NCBI RefSeq assembly: GCF_015207755.1
Contig: NZ_JADEWH010000003.1
Location: 1-64,000 of the forward strand
Direction of reading: 5' to 3'
DNA from: Nodularia sp. LEGE 06071
GTDB taxonomy: Bacteria; Cyanobacteriota; Cyanobacteriia; Cyanobacteriales; Nostocaceae
Length of the DNA: 64,000 bases
Positions within the stretch are counted from its first letter, which is position 1; the number at the start of each line of letters is the position of its first letter. A program made the translations under genes and the position numbers. This document shows, in pieces, positions 1-8,453 of this stretch. Below the pieces are notes generated by a model that saw nothing but the letters and a program-made list of their open reading frames with translations, searched no databases and was not told the DNA's origin.

Positions 1-28
1 AGTCTGGTCTATTCATCATCACTACAAT

Positions 29-87
29 GCGATGGGCAAAGCCCCGCCTCCGGCGATGGCGCGGAGCGCCCGCTAAAAGCGATCGCC
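29..87. repeat. small palindromic dispersed repeat
   Basis: A GC-rich stretch of alternating GCGATGG, GCGGAGCGCC and GCGATCGC-like blocks that can fold on itself, in otherwise AT-rich DNA. It resembles the short dispersed palindromes common in Nostocales. No gene was recognised in bases 1-163. Confidence 0.4.
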
Positions 88-163
88 TATTTCTTAGGAT
101 ACAACCAGTTTGAAAACACGCCCTAGGGGCTACTTTTACCATCACGTTACCTTTGTAGCTAAT

Positions 164-475
164 TTACGGATGTCTGAGACTTTCTGTATTATCTGCTGTG
201 CGATTGGTATTATCTGCTGTCCGAAATGCCACAATGAAACCCTCTAGCCCAACTCTGATTAATACTACGTAAAACAACAGACCTATTGGCACAATTAATA
301 CGCCCAAAATACCAGGTAAAAATCCTCGACTAAAACTACCTATAATCATACCCAGAGCAGTTATTGCAGAGAAAAATATCGCTAAAGCATAAAGAATACC
401 AATGATTCTCGGAGTAATAAATTCCGAAAAAGAAAAATCTAACAGCACTGTAAAAAAGCTTTTATTTTTAGCCAT
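164..475 (-). CDS. small DUF4282-like membrane protein
   Basis: A 103-residue integral membrane protein. The N-terminal segment around residues 9-28, with an FSFSEFITPRIIGILY pattern, matches what I know of the DUF4282 family, whose function is unknown. Two hydrophobic helices follow (about 24-48 and 53-77), then a polar tail. The tail contains a direct duplication of RTADNT, produced by a tandem repeat of about 20 bp near bases 186-225, so the C-terminus may vary between strains. The ATG lies directly behind a GAAGG-like sequence, too close for an ideal ribosome site. It is transcribed away from an AT-rich spacer and has no evident operon partner. Family assignment is moderately sure; role unknown. 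Confidence 0.6.
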   Translation of the reverse strand: MAKNKSFFTVLLDFSFSEFITPRIIGILYALAIFFSAITALGMIIGSFSRGFLPGILGVLIVPIGLLFYVVLIRVGLEGFIVAFRTADNTNRTADNTESLRHP

Positions 476-674
476 CCTTCACTATTCAACCTGATCACAA
501 TGCAAAAAGTTTAGACTAAATTGATGTCAATAAAGTTACTTATTACTAGTTACTTTACAAAATTAGGATTAATTAACACTACTTATTTTTTCGTAAATTA
601 TCTGCAAAAAAAGTAACAATCATCACGCCATACAAGTAGGCAATTTAGGACTGTGATTATTTATACTGGCATGA

Positions 675-1883
675 TTAATTACCAAGTATAGTTTTAAAAC
701 TTTCCCCCGACCCCAAAGAATAATTCTTTAAATTAAAATCAGCAAAAGGTTTATTTTCTAACCTATCTCGTAAAGCTTCATCTATAATTACATCTGATGA
801 TTCTGGTTTAACACCAATAATCATCACACTTCCTTGGTATGCAGTTAAATCCTGATTCTCCTGACAATTACTTCCGGAAAATTGACCCAGATTTAATAAG
901 CGATAGCCTTGAACACTGGATGTATTGCTAAATAATTGTGTTGCTAAACGTTGAACTTGTTGAGCGCGTTCTAAAGCTATACCTGGTTGAACGTCTGGGT
1001 TATCCCCACAAACCGCCATACCTACAGAGATAATTTCTCTAGGTTCTGCCATTATTTGCTGTATACCGCCCTGTTCTAATTTCAACTTTAAAACATCAAG
1101 ACTAATAATTTGATCATGATATTGAACTTGAAAATTACTCCCAGCCAGCCATTTATATTTTACTGACAAAACAGCTATATTAAACTGGGCAATTTTACCT
1201 TGACTATCCATACCTACTTCGTAAGGAAAGTAATCAACCGTACCTTTTCTTTGGGGTGATTGTGTTGATGTTGCCAAAGTCGCAAACTTGGGCGAAAGTG
1301 TGGCGAAAGCTGTCAAACTGAGTAAAGCGATAGAAACTAACAGGGCTGTGAATAGGGCTGTTAGAGGTACTTTTTCGGAATGCTTTGCTGATGTGGAAAA
1401 AGTTACATTAGTTTGAGAACTCGTTCCCACATTTACCGGGATCAATTGTTTTAACCAGTCTACAGATTCTGCTGGAGAAATCAGGCGATGTTGCTGGTGT
1501 AGCCAATCATCCAAGTGAGGCTGGTCAATTTTTTCCATGACAATGCAGTGCAGAACCAAATTATTTCTAGTTTGATACTGAAAATAGCCCTCAAATGGGG
1601 GAACGTCTGGATGATTTAGATGTTCTAAAAGTGATGCTTCTTGGCAAAACAGTTCTACTGCTTCAGCGTCATTTGATAGCTCTTGATTGAGTACCTTGAG
1701 GATTTTGGGTGTATTTTGTTCATTAGCTGCATAGACTTTGCTAAAACCATTTTGGTCACTCAACAAACTGATCACCCGATAACATCCTAGCAATTCCAAT
1801 GGGGAACCACAACTTTTACAAAAACGGTCTTGATTATCTGGGTAATGGGGTTGAGGACAAGCTGGATTAATACAAAGGCTCAT
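675..1883 (-). CDS. degenerate zinc-ribbon Ser/Thr kinase-like membrane protein
   Basis: About 402 residues from the ATG at 1883; a TTG two codons upstream is an alternative start. The N-terminus has four cysteines (near residues 4, 9, 22, 25) forming a zinc-ribbon-like knuckle, as seen before many cyanobacterial Ser/Thr kinase domains. A kinase N-lobe follows (about 32-140), with a KILKVL lysine strand and a helix-C glutamate. It then stops: no HRD catalytic loop and no DFG motif are present, so phosphotransfer is unlikely. After a short linker come one transmembrane helix (about 170-197) and a C-terminal, probably periplasmic, domain of about 200 residues that I do not recognise. I infer a pseudokinase or sensor derived from a 4-Cys kinase by loss of the C-lobe. 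Confidence 0.6.
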   Translation of the reverse strand: MSLCINPACPQPHYPDNQDRFCKSCGSPLELLGCYRVISLLSDQNGFSKVYAANEQNTPKILKVLNQELSNDAEAVELFCQEASLLEHLNHPDVPPFEGYFQYQTRNNLVLHCIVMEKIDQPHLDDWLHQQHRLISPAESVDWLKQLIPVNVGTSSQTNVTFSTSAKHSEKVPLTALFTALLVSIALLSLTAFATLSPKFATLATSTQSPQRKGTVDYFPYEVGMDSQGKIAQFNIAVLSVKYKWLAGSNFQVQYHDQIISLDVLKLKLEQGGIQQIMAEPREIISVGMAVCGDNPDVQPGIALERAQQVQRLATQLFSNTSSVQGYRLLNLGQFSGSNCQENQDLTAYQGSVMIIGVKPESSDVIIDEALRDRLENKPFADFNLKNYSLGSGESFKTILGN

Positions 1884-1912
1884 GATCAAATTCAGTCAAA
1901 GTCAGACTTGTT

Positions 1913-2755
1913 TTACTTACATTCTGCTAAAAATGCTGCTACAGTCCGGTTAAATGCTTCAGGTTGAGTCAAAAATGGCCAATGATTACCGGGAACTTGG
2001 CAGAAATGGTAATTTTTCAGGTAGGTTTTGTAAGGTTTGATTTGCCAATTTTGACGGTTCAGACCTTTTTCGGGCTGTACAAATAGCGCCGGGGTATCAA
2101 GAGGGTAAATAAAACCAGGTACACACATCACGTCTGCAAAAATGCGATCGCGGGCGGCTATAGTGAATTTACTACCCCAACTACCATCGGGTTTTTGTTC
2201 AATTCCGGCTTGAAATACTTGCTGTTGTAAGGTAGTCCATCCTTGATATTGATTTAACTGACGTGCTTGTGCTTCGGCTTCTGCGTAACTAGCAAAGGGA
2301 CCCATACCTTTGAGGAAAGATAAGAAACGGTACAACAAGGGGAACGTTAACCGCAATAAGCTAGGCATTTTCCAAATGAAAATCGGATCAACCAGAATCA
2401 TACTGCGTAAACGTTCTGGATTTTTTCTAGCCCAGATAGCGGCTAGTTTCCCTGTCCACGAGTGACTCACAACATGGGCTGAAGACCATCCCAGATGATC
2501 CATAAGGGCTTCTAGGTCAGCGATCGCACTTTCAAAGCTATAATCATTTTCCGGCTTACTGCTGTCACCATGACCACGCATATCTGGTGCAACTATGTGA
2601 TAGTCTGCGGCGAGGTCATCTCCCAAGCGAGACCAAACGAGAGCGTTATCAGCTAAACCGTGTAACAGCAGTAAAGGTTCTTCACCTTGCTTCCACTCTA
2701 AATAGGAAAGTTCGATATCAGCTTTTGATAACGTTTGACGTAAAGGCATCGTCAT
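1913..2755 (-). CDS. alpha/beta hydrolase fold protein
   Basis: A 280-residue cytosolic alpha/beta hydrolase. The oxyanion region LLLLHGLADNALVW (about 28-41), the APDMRGHGDSSKP block (about 56-68), a nucleophile elbow near residue 98 and a terminal GNHWPFL histidine (about 256-262) follow the family order. The elbow reads SHSWTG rather than the usual GxSxG, so the residue before the serine is not glycine. The substrate cannot be deduced; esterase, epoxide hydrolase or haloperoxidase relatives are possible. The ATG at 2755 is followed by a second in-frame ATG two codons later. It ends about 30 bp before the kinase-like gene on the same strand, so the two may be co-transcribed. Confidence 0.75.
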   Translation of the reverse strand: MTMPLRQTLSKADIELSYLEWKQGEEPLLLLHGLADNALVWSRLGDDLAADYHIVAPDMRGHGDSSKPENDYSFESAIADLEALMDHLGWSSAHVVSHSWTGKLAAIWARKNPERLRSMILVDPIFIWKMPSLLRLTFPLLYRFLSFLKGMGPFASYAEAEAQARQLNQYQGWTTLQQQVFQAGIEQKPDGSWGSKFTIAARDRIFADVMCVPGFIYPLDTPALFVQPEKGLNRQNWQIKPYKTYLKNYHFCQVPGNHWPFLTQPEAFNRTVAAFLAECK

Positions 2756-3324
2756 ACATCCACCTTTGGATAGATAGCTTCGCGTTTATATGGTACTGCG
2801 AAAACAAAGCTTGTGCTGCAAAAACACTCACACTCTAGAAAGGTGGGGCTACAGGGCAAACGCATCTGATTTCTGCATAAAAACTCATGAGCATTTGCCA
2901 ATTATCTATGCAAGCTTACACCCTAGCAGAAATAGAGAAAGTTTTTTTAAACTAGCTAAATTTTAAAAAACTACGTAAGCAACAAAAAAACCAATTTAGC
3001 TATCTAAGTTTGGTTTTGTTTTTTCCGGGCTGATTTTATTACTGTGGTACTGAATGCCCCACCTATTAACCCAGGCGCGTTTAGACATTTATCTATCAAA
3101 TCATCATAAATCTAGCTCTCATTCTTATTGTTACTTATTGACAATATATTCTGATGTCATTTTGTCATATTAATCACTGCTCAAAATCTTTTCTTCCTAC
3201 AAATGTCTGATTTTATTCTTTGTTTGCATTTTTCTTTCAGTAATTACCGCTTGTGACAGTTGAAGGTGCGGAATGTGGGTTGTTAGCAATATTTTTTTGC
3301 CTTTAGTGATTTTGTCCTTCTACT
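2756..3324. other. intergenic spacer with AT-rich inverted repeat
   Basis: No convincing coding sequence. A perfect 10-bp inverted repeat, TAGCTAAATT at 2953-2962 and AATTTAGCTA at 2993-3002, could form a hairpin with a 30-base loop. Its role is unknown. The hydrolase promoter should lie near 2756-2900. Confidence 0.35.
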
Positions 3325-3882
3325 TTAAAAACTATTGATTGCTGATGTAACTAATCTCATAACCGTTTCTAAATCAATTTGCTTACAAAGTAAACTGGTA
3401 GTGGTAGTAACTAATTGACTTAAAAAGCCAAATATTGCTGTATTAGATGTAAAAGTACCATGAACAGCACAATTGAAAGTTAGTACCCCAGAAGCTAACG
3501 GACTCAAGTTTGTTAGAGTTTCTACGCTTCTTTCAAGAATAGGTAAAGTATATTCTTCTGTGAGACCAATTTGAATAATCTCAGGTGCTATTGCAATAAA
3601 CTCTTGATCATAAGATATTTCTCCTTCTCCGATCAGAGCTTTAATAACAAGTTCTGTAGATGATGGCTCAGGATCAAAGGATGCTCCCAAAAGTCCATAT
3701 ACAGGTCTAGACCCTCTTAGTAGTCTTAATTCAATAGCAACATAGTGCGATTCAATATTAGCTGCTGCACTTGCAGCTTTGACACCTTCCTCGCGTATCT
3801 CTTGGGGGGTAAAAGTTGCTGGTAAAGGCTCATCTAGCCATAATCTTCCTTTTCTCCATGCTTCTAACTTTAGTTCTTGCAT
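3325..3882 (-). CDS. uncharacterised protein, possibly the second gene of a broken pair
   Basis: About 185 residues from the ATG at 3882; an upstream TTG would add nine residues. No signal peptide or membrane helix is visible. I chose this ATG because it overlaps the stop codon of an open upstream frame as TAATG, the arrangement of translationally coupled genes. The second half (LTEEYTLPILER, then LASGVLTF, then SNTAIFGFLSQLV) faintly recalls domain IV of elongation factor G, but I would not assign it on that basis. Because it follows the tail of a lost gene, it could be an orphan immunity or partner protein; that is inference. Confidence 0.5.
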   Translation of the reverse strand: MQELKLEAWRKGRLWLDEPLPATFTPQEIREEGVKAASAAANIESHYVAIELRLLRGSRPVYGLLGASFDPEPSSTELVIKALIGEGEISYDQEFIAIAPEIIQIGLTEEYTLPILERSVETLTNLSPLASGVLTFNCAVHGTFTSNTAIFGFLSQLVTTTTSLLCKQIDLETVMRLVTSAINSF

Positions 3883-4004
3883 TATGTCAAACTCCAAAAA
3901 TTCTTCCAATATTTATTAAACTCTTCTGGAAAACTTTGAATCACTTCAGGTGCATAGACAGATCGCGGATCTACACCGTATTTTGCTAAAGCTGCTGTAT
4001 GTAT
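3882..4004 (-). pseudogene. 3' remnant of a lost gene upstream of the 185-aa gene
   Basis: An open frame of 40 codons ends in TAA at 3882-3884, overlapping the next ATG. It encodes a protein-like tail with AALAKYGVDPRSVYAPEVI and then FNKYWKNFW, rich in aromatic residues. It is closed upstream by an in-frame TAG at 4005-4007 and has no start codon. The sequence looks like a genuine C-terminus rather than random translation. I infer that the rest of the gene was deleted or replaced. The family is unknown. Confidence 0.4.
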
Positions 4005-4086
4005 CTATCCACTGTCAACTTTTAATCAAAAATTCCCTCAATTTTGTCAATTCTTATTTAGTATATCTATCTAAATAAACAGGAAT

Positions 4087-4275
4087 TTATTTAAGTTTAT
4101 TATATTTAGACATATAATTGTGTAACATTGCCAAAAACATCAGAATGTGACTTGTATAAATAGCAATGCTAAAAGTAACAAAGGTAGGCAGATTAAGGCT
4201 TTTAATGACAATTATCATGACAACACTAAAAATTATACTAGCGAGAAAAGCTAATAAATCTTTATTCAAAGCCAT
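4087..4275 (-). CDS. small two-helix membrane protein
   Basis: A 62-residue protein that is almost entirely hydrophobic, with two probable transmembrane helices (about 7-26 and 30-52) and a basic tail, MSKYNKLK. The ATG at 4275 has an AGGAG-like sequence about 6 bases upstream, which supports translation. It has no recognised domain, and no neighbour that points to a role. It could be a toxin-like peptide or a small membrane regulator; neither can be shown from the sequence. Confidence 0.45.
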   Translation of the reverse strand: MALNKDLLAFLASIIFSVVMIIVIKSLNLPTFVTFSIAIYTSHILMFLAMLHNYMSKYNKLK

Positions 4276-4582
4276 CTCCTAAATATTAGTTATTACGACT
4301 TAATTTACTAATACTTGATTGCTGAGTCTAAATACCGTAAACAACGTTACCTAAAAAGCTGCTCACGAATTTATTTAGATTAGTTTTATTATTTTCCACA
4401 AAATCATCTTTCTCAAGTCATCAACTATACTAAAAACCCGGAGCTAACTTTAAATTCACCACCTCAAAATCCAGATTTATGGCAGAAATCGAGTATTTTA
4501 TCCTCTTGTGTGTTTGCAATAGTTCCTAACTTATTCTAATACTTAAGTAGGTGTATTTATTCCATAAGGGAAGCTTGACGAT
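4276..4582. other. intergenic region upstream of glgX
   Basis: An AT-rich spacer between divergent genes that presumably holds the promoters of the small membrane protein and of glgX. An AAGGGA ribosome site lies about 10 bases before the glgX ATG. No other structure was recognised. Confidence 0.35.
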
Positions 4583-6733
4583 ATGTATCTCTCTCTCTGG
4601 CCTGGTAAACCCTATCCTCTAGGAGCAACTTGGGATGGTAAAGGCACTAACTTTGCTCTGTTTTCAGAAAATGCCACAGGAGTTGAATTGTGCCTGTTTG
4701 ACCAGCAAGAGCGAGAAACCAGACTAACTCTCACAGAAATTAGTAACTTTACTTGGCATTGCTACGTCCCCTCTATTGTCCCTGGTCAGCGATACGGATT
4801 TAGGGTACACGGCCCCTTTAACCCCCAAGAAGGGCATCGCTTTAACCCGAATAAGTTGCTTATAGACCCCTACGCCAAAGCACTAGACGGCGAAATCGGT
4901 TTTGGGGAAGAAATGTTTGGCTATCGCTGGGATGATCCTCAAGAGGATTTGGGATTTTCAGAACAGGATGACGCGCACCTCGTACCGAAAGCGGTGGTGG
5001 TGGATGAGTCCTTTGATTGGGAAGGAGATGAACTGCTGCAAATCCCTTGGCACGAAACAGTAATTTATGAAACCCACGTTAAAGGCTTTACCAAGCTGCA
5101 CACAGAAATTCCTGCCAAACTCCGAGGAACCTATGCCGGACTGGCTCATCCCGCGAGTATTTCTCATCTCCAGTCTCTGGGTGTGACAGCTGTAGAATTG
5201 ATGCCCGTCCATCATTATCTGGCATATCCCCGACACTTAGTAAATACAGGGCTGAGAAATTACTGGGGTTATGATTCTATCTGCTATCTGGCTCCCTACC
5301 ACGGCTACAGTGCTAATTCTGGTCATGGAGAGCAGGTGAAAGAATTTAAGCAGATGGTCAAGGCACTACACAAAGCCGGAATGGAGGTGATTTTAGATGT
5401 GGTTTACAACCATACTGGGGAAGGTAATAATTTAGGGCCTACCTTATCTCTGCGGGGGATAGATAATAAATCTTATTATCGCCTAGTGGATGGTAAGGCT
5501 CGTTATTATATGGACTTCACCGGCTGCGGTAATTCTTTGAATGTCCGCCATCCCCAAGTGCTGAAACTGATTATGGATAGTCTGCGCTACTGGGTGCTGG
5601 AAATGCACGTTGATGGTTTCCGTTTTGACTTAGCCTCGGCTCTGGCGCGGGAACTTTTCGCAGTTGATAGGTTGGCAGCATTCTTTGATATTATTCACCA
5701 AGACCCGGTTTTAGCTGAGGTGAAATTGATTGCCGAACCTTGGGATGTGGGCGAAGGTGGCTACCAAGTGGGTGAATTTCCTCTGCTGTGGTCGGAATGG
5801 AATGGTAGGTATAGGGATACTGTGCGGGACTTCTGGCGTGGCGAAGATAGTAGTTTAGCAGAGTTTGCCTATCGGTTTACGGGTAGTTCTGACTTGTATC
5901 AGTTAAATGGACGCAATCCGAGCGCTAGTATTAACTTTATCACCGCCCACGATGGTTTTACTCTCAATGATTTAGTGAGTTACAACTACAAGCATAATGA
6001 GGCGAATGAGGAAGACAGTCGAGACGGGGAAAATCATAATCGCTCTTGGAACTGTGGTGTAGAAGGGGAAACCAATGATCCGGTCATCCGAAAGTTGCGG
6101 AAACAGCAACGGCGAAACTTTCTCGCTACGTTAATGCTTTCTCAAGGTGTGCCGATGCTGGTAATGGGTGATGAAATGGGGCGGAGTCAAGGGGGGAACA
6201 ACAACGCCTACTGTCAAGATAATGAAGTTGCTTGGTTAGACTGGGATTTACAAGAAGAAAATCAGGCGCTGTTAGATTTCACCCGTCAGCTGATTGACTT
6301 TCGCCGCAAGCATCCAGTTTTTCGCAGACGCAAGTGGTTCCAAGGTAGAGCTATCCACGGTTCCGGGGTACATGATATTGGTTGGTTCAATCCTGATGGG
6401 ACGCAGATGACCGAAGAACAGTGGAATAAAGGTTTTACTAAGGCGATTGGAATCTTTATGAATGGTGAAGAAATAGCCACCCCTGGGCCACGGGGGGAAC
6501 GAATTATGGATGATTCCTTCTTGTGGTTTTTCAACGCTCACCATGAGATGTTGGAGTTCGTGATTCCTAAAGGGTTACAGAACTGGGAATGGCTGACGAT
6601 GATTGATACAACTAAGCCACGCTTTGTGCAACGGGGCAAACGTTATATTGATGATAAACCGATACTAGTGGAAGCGCGATCGCTTGTAGTTTTACAGCGC
6701 TTGGGTCAAGCTTTATTTGAGGCTGAAGAATAA
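4583..6733 (+). CDS. glgX: glycogen debranching enzyme (isoamylase type, GH13)
   Basis: A 716-residue cytosolic enzyme that hydrolyses alpha-1,6 branches in glycogen, usually acting on dextrins shortened by phosphorylase. An N-terminal CBM48-like domain (about 8-110, starting [20 protein letters not shown]) is followed by the GH13 barrel. The conserved regions are clear: DVVYNH (Asp near 272), VDGFRFDLA (nucleophile Asp near 349), IAEPWD (acid Glu near 385) and TAHDGF (Asp near 457). The length fits GlgX. It appears monocistronic, with a hairpin about 40 bp downstream. The alternative, a GlgX paralogue of different chain preference, cannot be excluded. Confidence 0.93.
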   Translation: MYLSLWPGKPYPLGATWDGKGTNFALFSENATGVELCLFDQQERETRLTLTEISNFTWHCYVPSIVPGQRYGFRVHGPFNPQEGHRFNPNKLLIDPYAKALDGEIGFGEEMFGYRWDDPQEDLGFSEQDDAHLVPKAVVVDESFDWEGDELLQIPWHETVIYETHVKGFTKLHTEIPAKLRGTYAGLAHPASISHLQSLGVTAVELMPVHHYLAYPRHLVNTGLRNYWGYDSICYLAPYHGYSANSGHGEQVKEFKQMVKALHKAGMEVILDVVYNHTGEGNNLGPTLSLRGIDNKSYYRLVDGKARYYMDFTGCGNSLNVRHPQVLKLIMDSLRYWVLEMHVDGFRFDLASALARELFAVDRLAAFFDIIHQDPVLAEVKLIAEPWDVGEGGYQVGEFPLLWSEWNGRYRDTVRDFWRGEDSSLAEFAYRFTGSSDLYQLNGRNPSASINFITAHDGFTLNDLVSYNYKHNEANEEDSRDGENHNRSWNCGVEGETNDPVIRKLRKQQRRNFLATLMLSQGVPMLVMGDEMGRSQGGNNNAYCQDNEVAWLDWDLQEENQALLDFTRQLIDFRRKHPVFRRRKWFQGRAIHGSGVHDIGWFNPDGTQMTEEQWNKGFTKAIGIFMNGEEIATPGPRGERIMDDSFLWFFNAHHEMLEFVIPKGLQNWEWLTMIDTTKPRFVQRGKRYIDDKPILVEARSLVVLQRLGQALFEAEE

Positions 6734-6774
6734 TCCTCACATAGCAATCCTCAATAAGTAAAGCACAGAAACAT

Positions 6775-6816
6775 CCTCGACTTCTTGTATGGGTTACCGG
6801 AGGGCAGAAGTCGGGG
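6775..6816. terminator. hairpin between converging glgX and the secreted-protein gene
   Basis: Arms CCTCGACTTCT (6775-6785) and AGAAGTCGGGG (6806-6816) form a stem of about 10-11 bp around a 20-base loop. It sits between two convergent genes and could terminate both, although the U-tract is weak. Confidence 0.5.
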
Positions 6817-6855
6817 ATCTGAGCTTCTTTGTTTTATATTCGGGACGAAATTAAG

Positions 6856-7365
6856 TTATTGTGGCGATTTTGTTGATGATGCCGATGAACTAGCTCCTGG
6901 AATTGCTCGCTGCTGTTGGTAAAAGCCAACAACTTTTTGCACGTAGGCAGCAGTAAAGCCTTGATCGCAGCCCGTATAGCTACCAGTCATCCACCAACAA
7001 GCTACGCCATGCACAGCTTTAGTTTCATTATTGCCAGTAGTGCGAAATTGATTGTTTAACTCACGACGTGTGATGCAGGATATGATAGAGCGTGCGGTCA
7101 CGGGGCTATCTTCAAACTGCGTAGGTGTTAATTCCCGTTGGAGACAATTTTTCGACCAAGCTTTGATGGTTTCTGGTTTGACTTGCCATTGGCTGTAAAG
7201 TCCATCGTTTTTGATGCCTGTTTGCGGTGCTGCTTGTCTCAGAGCCTCTACCATTGCTGCTACTTGAGCATTAGACACCACTTCTTGTGCTTGAGCTAAG
7301 AATGACATTAGCCCAAAATTCACAACTACTCCACATAGCAGTAATAATATGGGGTTTTTTCTCAT
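6856..7365 (-). CDS. secreted protein of unknown function
   Basis: 169 residues. A basic start (MRKN), a hydrophobic core (about 5-24) and an AQA-type site near residue 27 form a clear Sec signal peptide. The mature part contains four cysteines (SKNC, IISC, GVACWW, YTGC), which could make two disulfides in the periplasm. It ends in a low-complexity Ser/Ala tail. I do not recognise the family. It converges on glgX across a shared hairpin and is not part of an obvious operon. Confidence 0.65.
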   Translation of the reverse strand: MRKNPILLLLCGVVVNFGLMSFLAQAQEVVSNAQVAAMVEALRQAAPQTGIKNDGLYSQWQVKPETIKAWSKNCLQRELTPTQFEDSPVTARSIISCITRRELNNQFRTTGNNETKAVHGVACWWMTGSYTGCDQGFTAAYVQKVVGFYQQQRAIPGASSSASSTKSPQ

Positions 7366-7414
7366 AATTTGGGATTTTTAAACACCATGACGTAGCATAC
7401 TATATTTTACAGGT

Positions 7415-7594
7415 TAAGTAGGTGGGTATGGAAAAACCAAACTATATTAGGACTCGTAAACACCCATGAAACCCTTACCAATGAACAATGATTTACCCTG
7501 CTTGCCCTGAGCGTAAGCCGAAGGGAGCGTAGCCGAAGGGCAAAGGACAAATGACGACCCCCGCCAGTTAACTTTATTTACGCCCACCTACTTA
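7415..7594. repeat. spaced inverted repeat in the intergenic region 7366-7667
   Basis: TAAGTAGGTGGG at 7415-7426 is matched by its exact complement CCCACCTACTTA at 7583-7594. The arms bound about 156 bp that contain two near-direct copies of GCGTA(A)GCCGAAGGG around 7510-7540. This could be a degenerate small mobile repeat. No coding capacity was seen. Confidence 0.4.
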
Positions 7595-7667
7595 TGTGAG
7601 TTAGAGTCTGAAAAAACGTAGTTTCGTTCACATGGATAAAACTAAGGAAACCTTGTTAAATAGTTAA

Positions 7668-8375
7668 ATGTTGACAAGCATCAAGGCATTGAATGTGTTA
7701 TCAAGTTACCGAGCCGTAATTTTTGATATGGATGGTTTGCTTTTTGATACGGAATGTATTGCTCGATGGGCTTGGAAGCAGGCTCTAAAAGATCATGGCT
7801 ATATCATGAGCGACGATTTATATATGGAGTTTGTCGGGCGAGACTTGACATGGCGGGAAAAATTACTCAAAAAAATCTATGGGGACGAGCTGCCATTTGA
7901 GTCTGTGACAGTCCAACGCATCGAAATTGGTGATGAGCGAGAATTGCGAGAAGGTCTACCAATGAAACCAGGGGTTTTAGATTTGCTTCATCGACTCAGT
8001 GACCTGGGTGTGATGATTGGTTTAGCCACCGGAACGGCTCGAACTAGAGCTATCCGACGTTTAACAAACGCTGGGATTAATCAATATTTCACCACAATTG
8101 TGACGAGTGAAGATGTTGCTGAGGGCAAACCTGCACCAGATATTTTTCTGGAAGTCAGCCGCCGGATGAATATTGATCCTGTGCAGTGTGTGGTTTTTGA
8201 GGACTCATTTGTGGGTGTGGAAGCAGCTTTTCAGGCGGGGATGTGTCCCATTATGGTTCCTGATATCGAACAGCCATCTCTGGAAATTAGAGGTTTGGCT
8301 TATCGAGTCTTGGACTCTCTTGAGCAAGTGGGGGAATTATTCGCAGAATTATTTGGAGAAAGCATCAAAAATTAA
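7668..8375 (+). CDS. HAD-family hydrolase (beta-phosphoglucomutase-like)
   Basis: A 235-residue cytosolic haloacid-dehalogenase enzyme. Motif I, FDMDGLLFDTE (nucleophile Asp near 20), is followed by a helical cap. Then come motif II TGT (about 120), a motif III lysine in GKPAPD, and motif IV VFEDSFVGVEAA (about 180-191). The order and cap type match the subfamily IA phosphatases and beta-phosphoglucomutases. The substrate cannot be told, but sugar phosphates or phosphoglycolate are plausible. It starts at ATG 7668 with a weak upstream GAAACC region. It stands alone between intergenic repeats. Confidence 0.85.
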   Translation: MLTSIKALNVLSSYRAVIFDMDGLLFDTECIARWAWKQALKDHGYIMSDDLYMEFVGRDLTWREKLLKKIYGDELPFESVTVQRIEIGDERELREGLPMKPGVLDLLHRLSDLGVMIGLATGTARTRAIRRLTNAGINQYFTTIVTSEDVAEGKPAPDIFLEVSRRMNIDPVQCVVFEDSFVGVEAAFQAGMCPIMVPDIEQPSLEIRGLAYRVLDSLEQVGELFAELFGESIKN

Positions 8376-8420
8376 AAATTACGTAAAGCCTAGGGTATAG
8401 CTGCGCTGAGGGCGTAGTCC

Positions 8421-8453
8421 ATTACAAATTACGAATTACGAATTACGAATTAC
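8421..8453. repeat. short tandem repeat (ATTACGA units)
   Basis: About four units of a 7-base ATTACGA repeat. The same motif recurs near 60845-60935. The last residues and stop codon of the adjacent regulator gene lie within this repeat. Confidence 0.7.

Noticed and set aside
2587-2838. 83-codon plus-strand frame over the hydrolase start
   Set aside because: Antisense to a well-supported gene, with no ribosome site.
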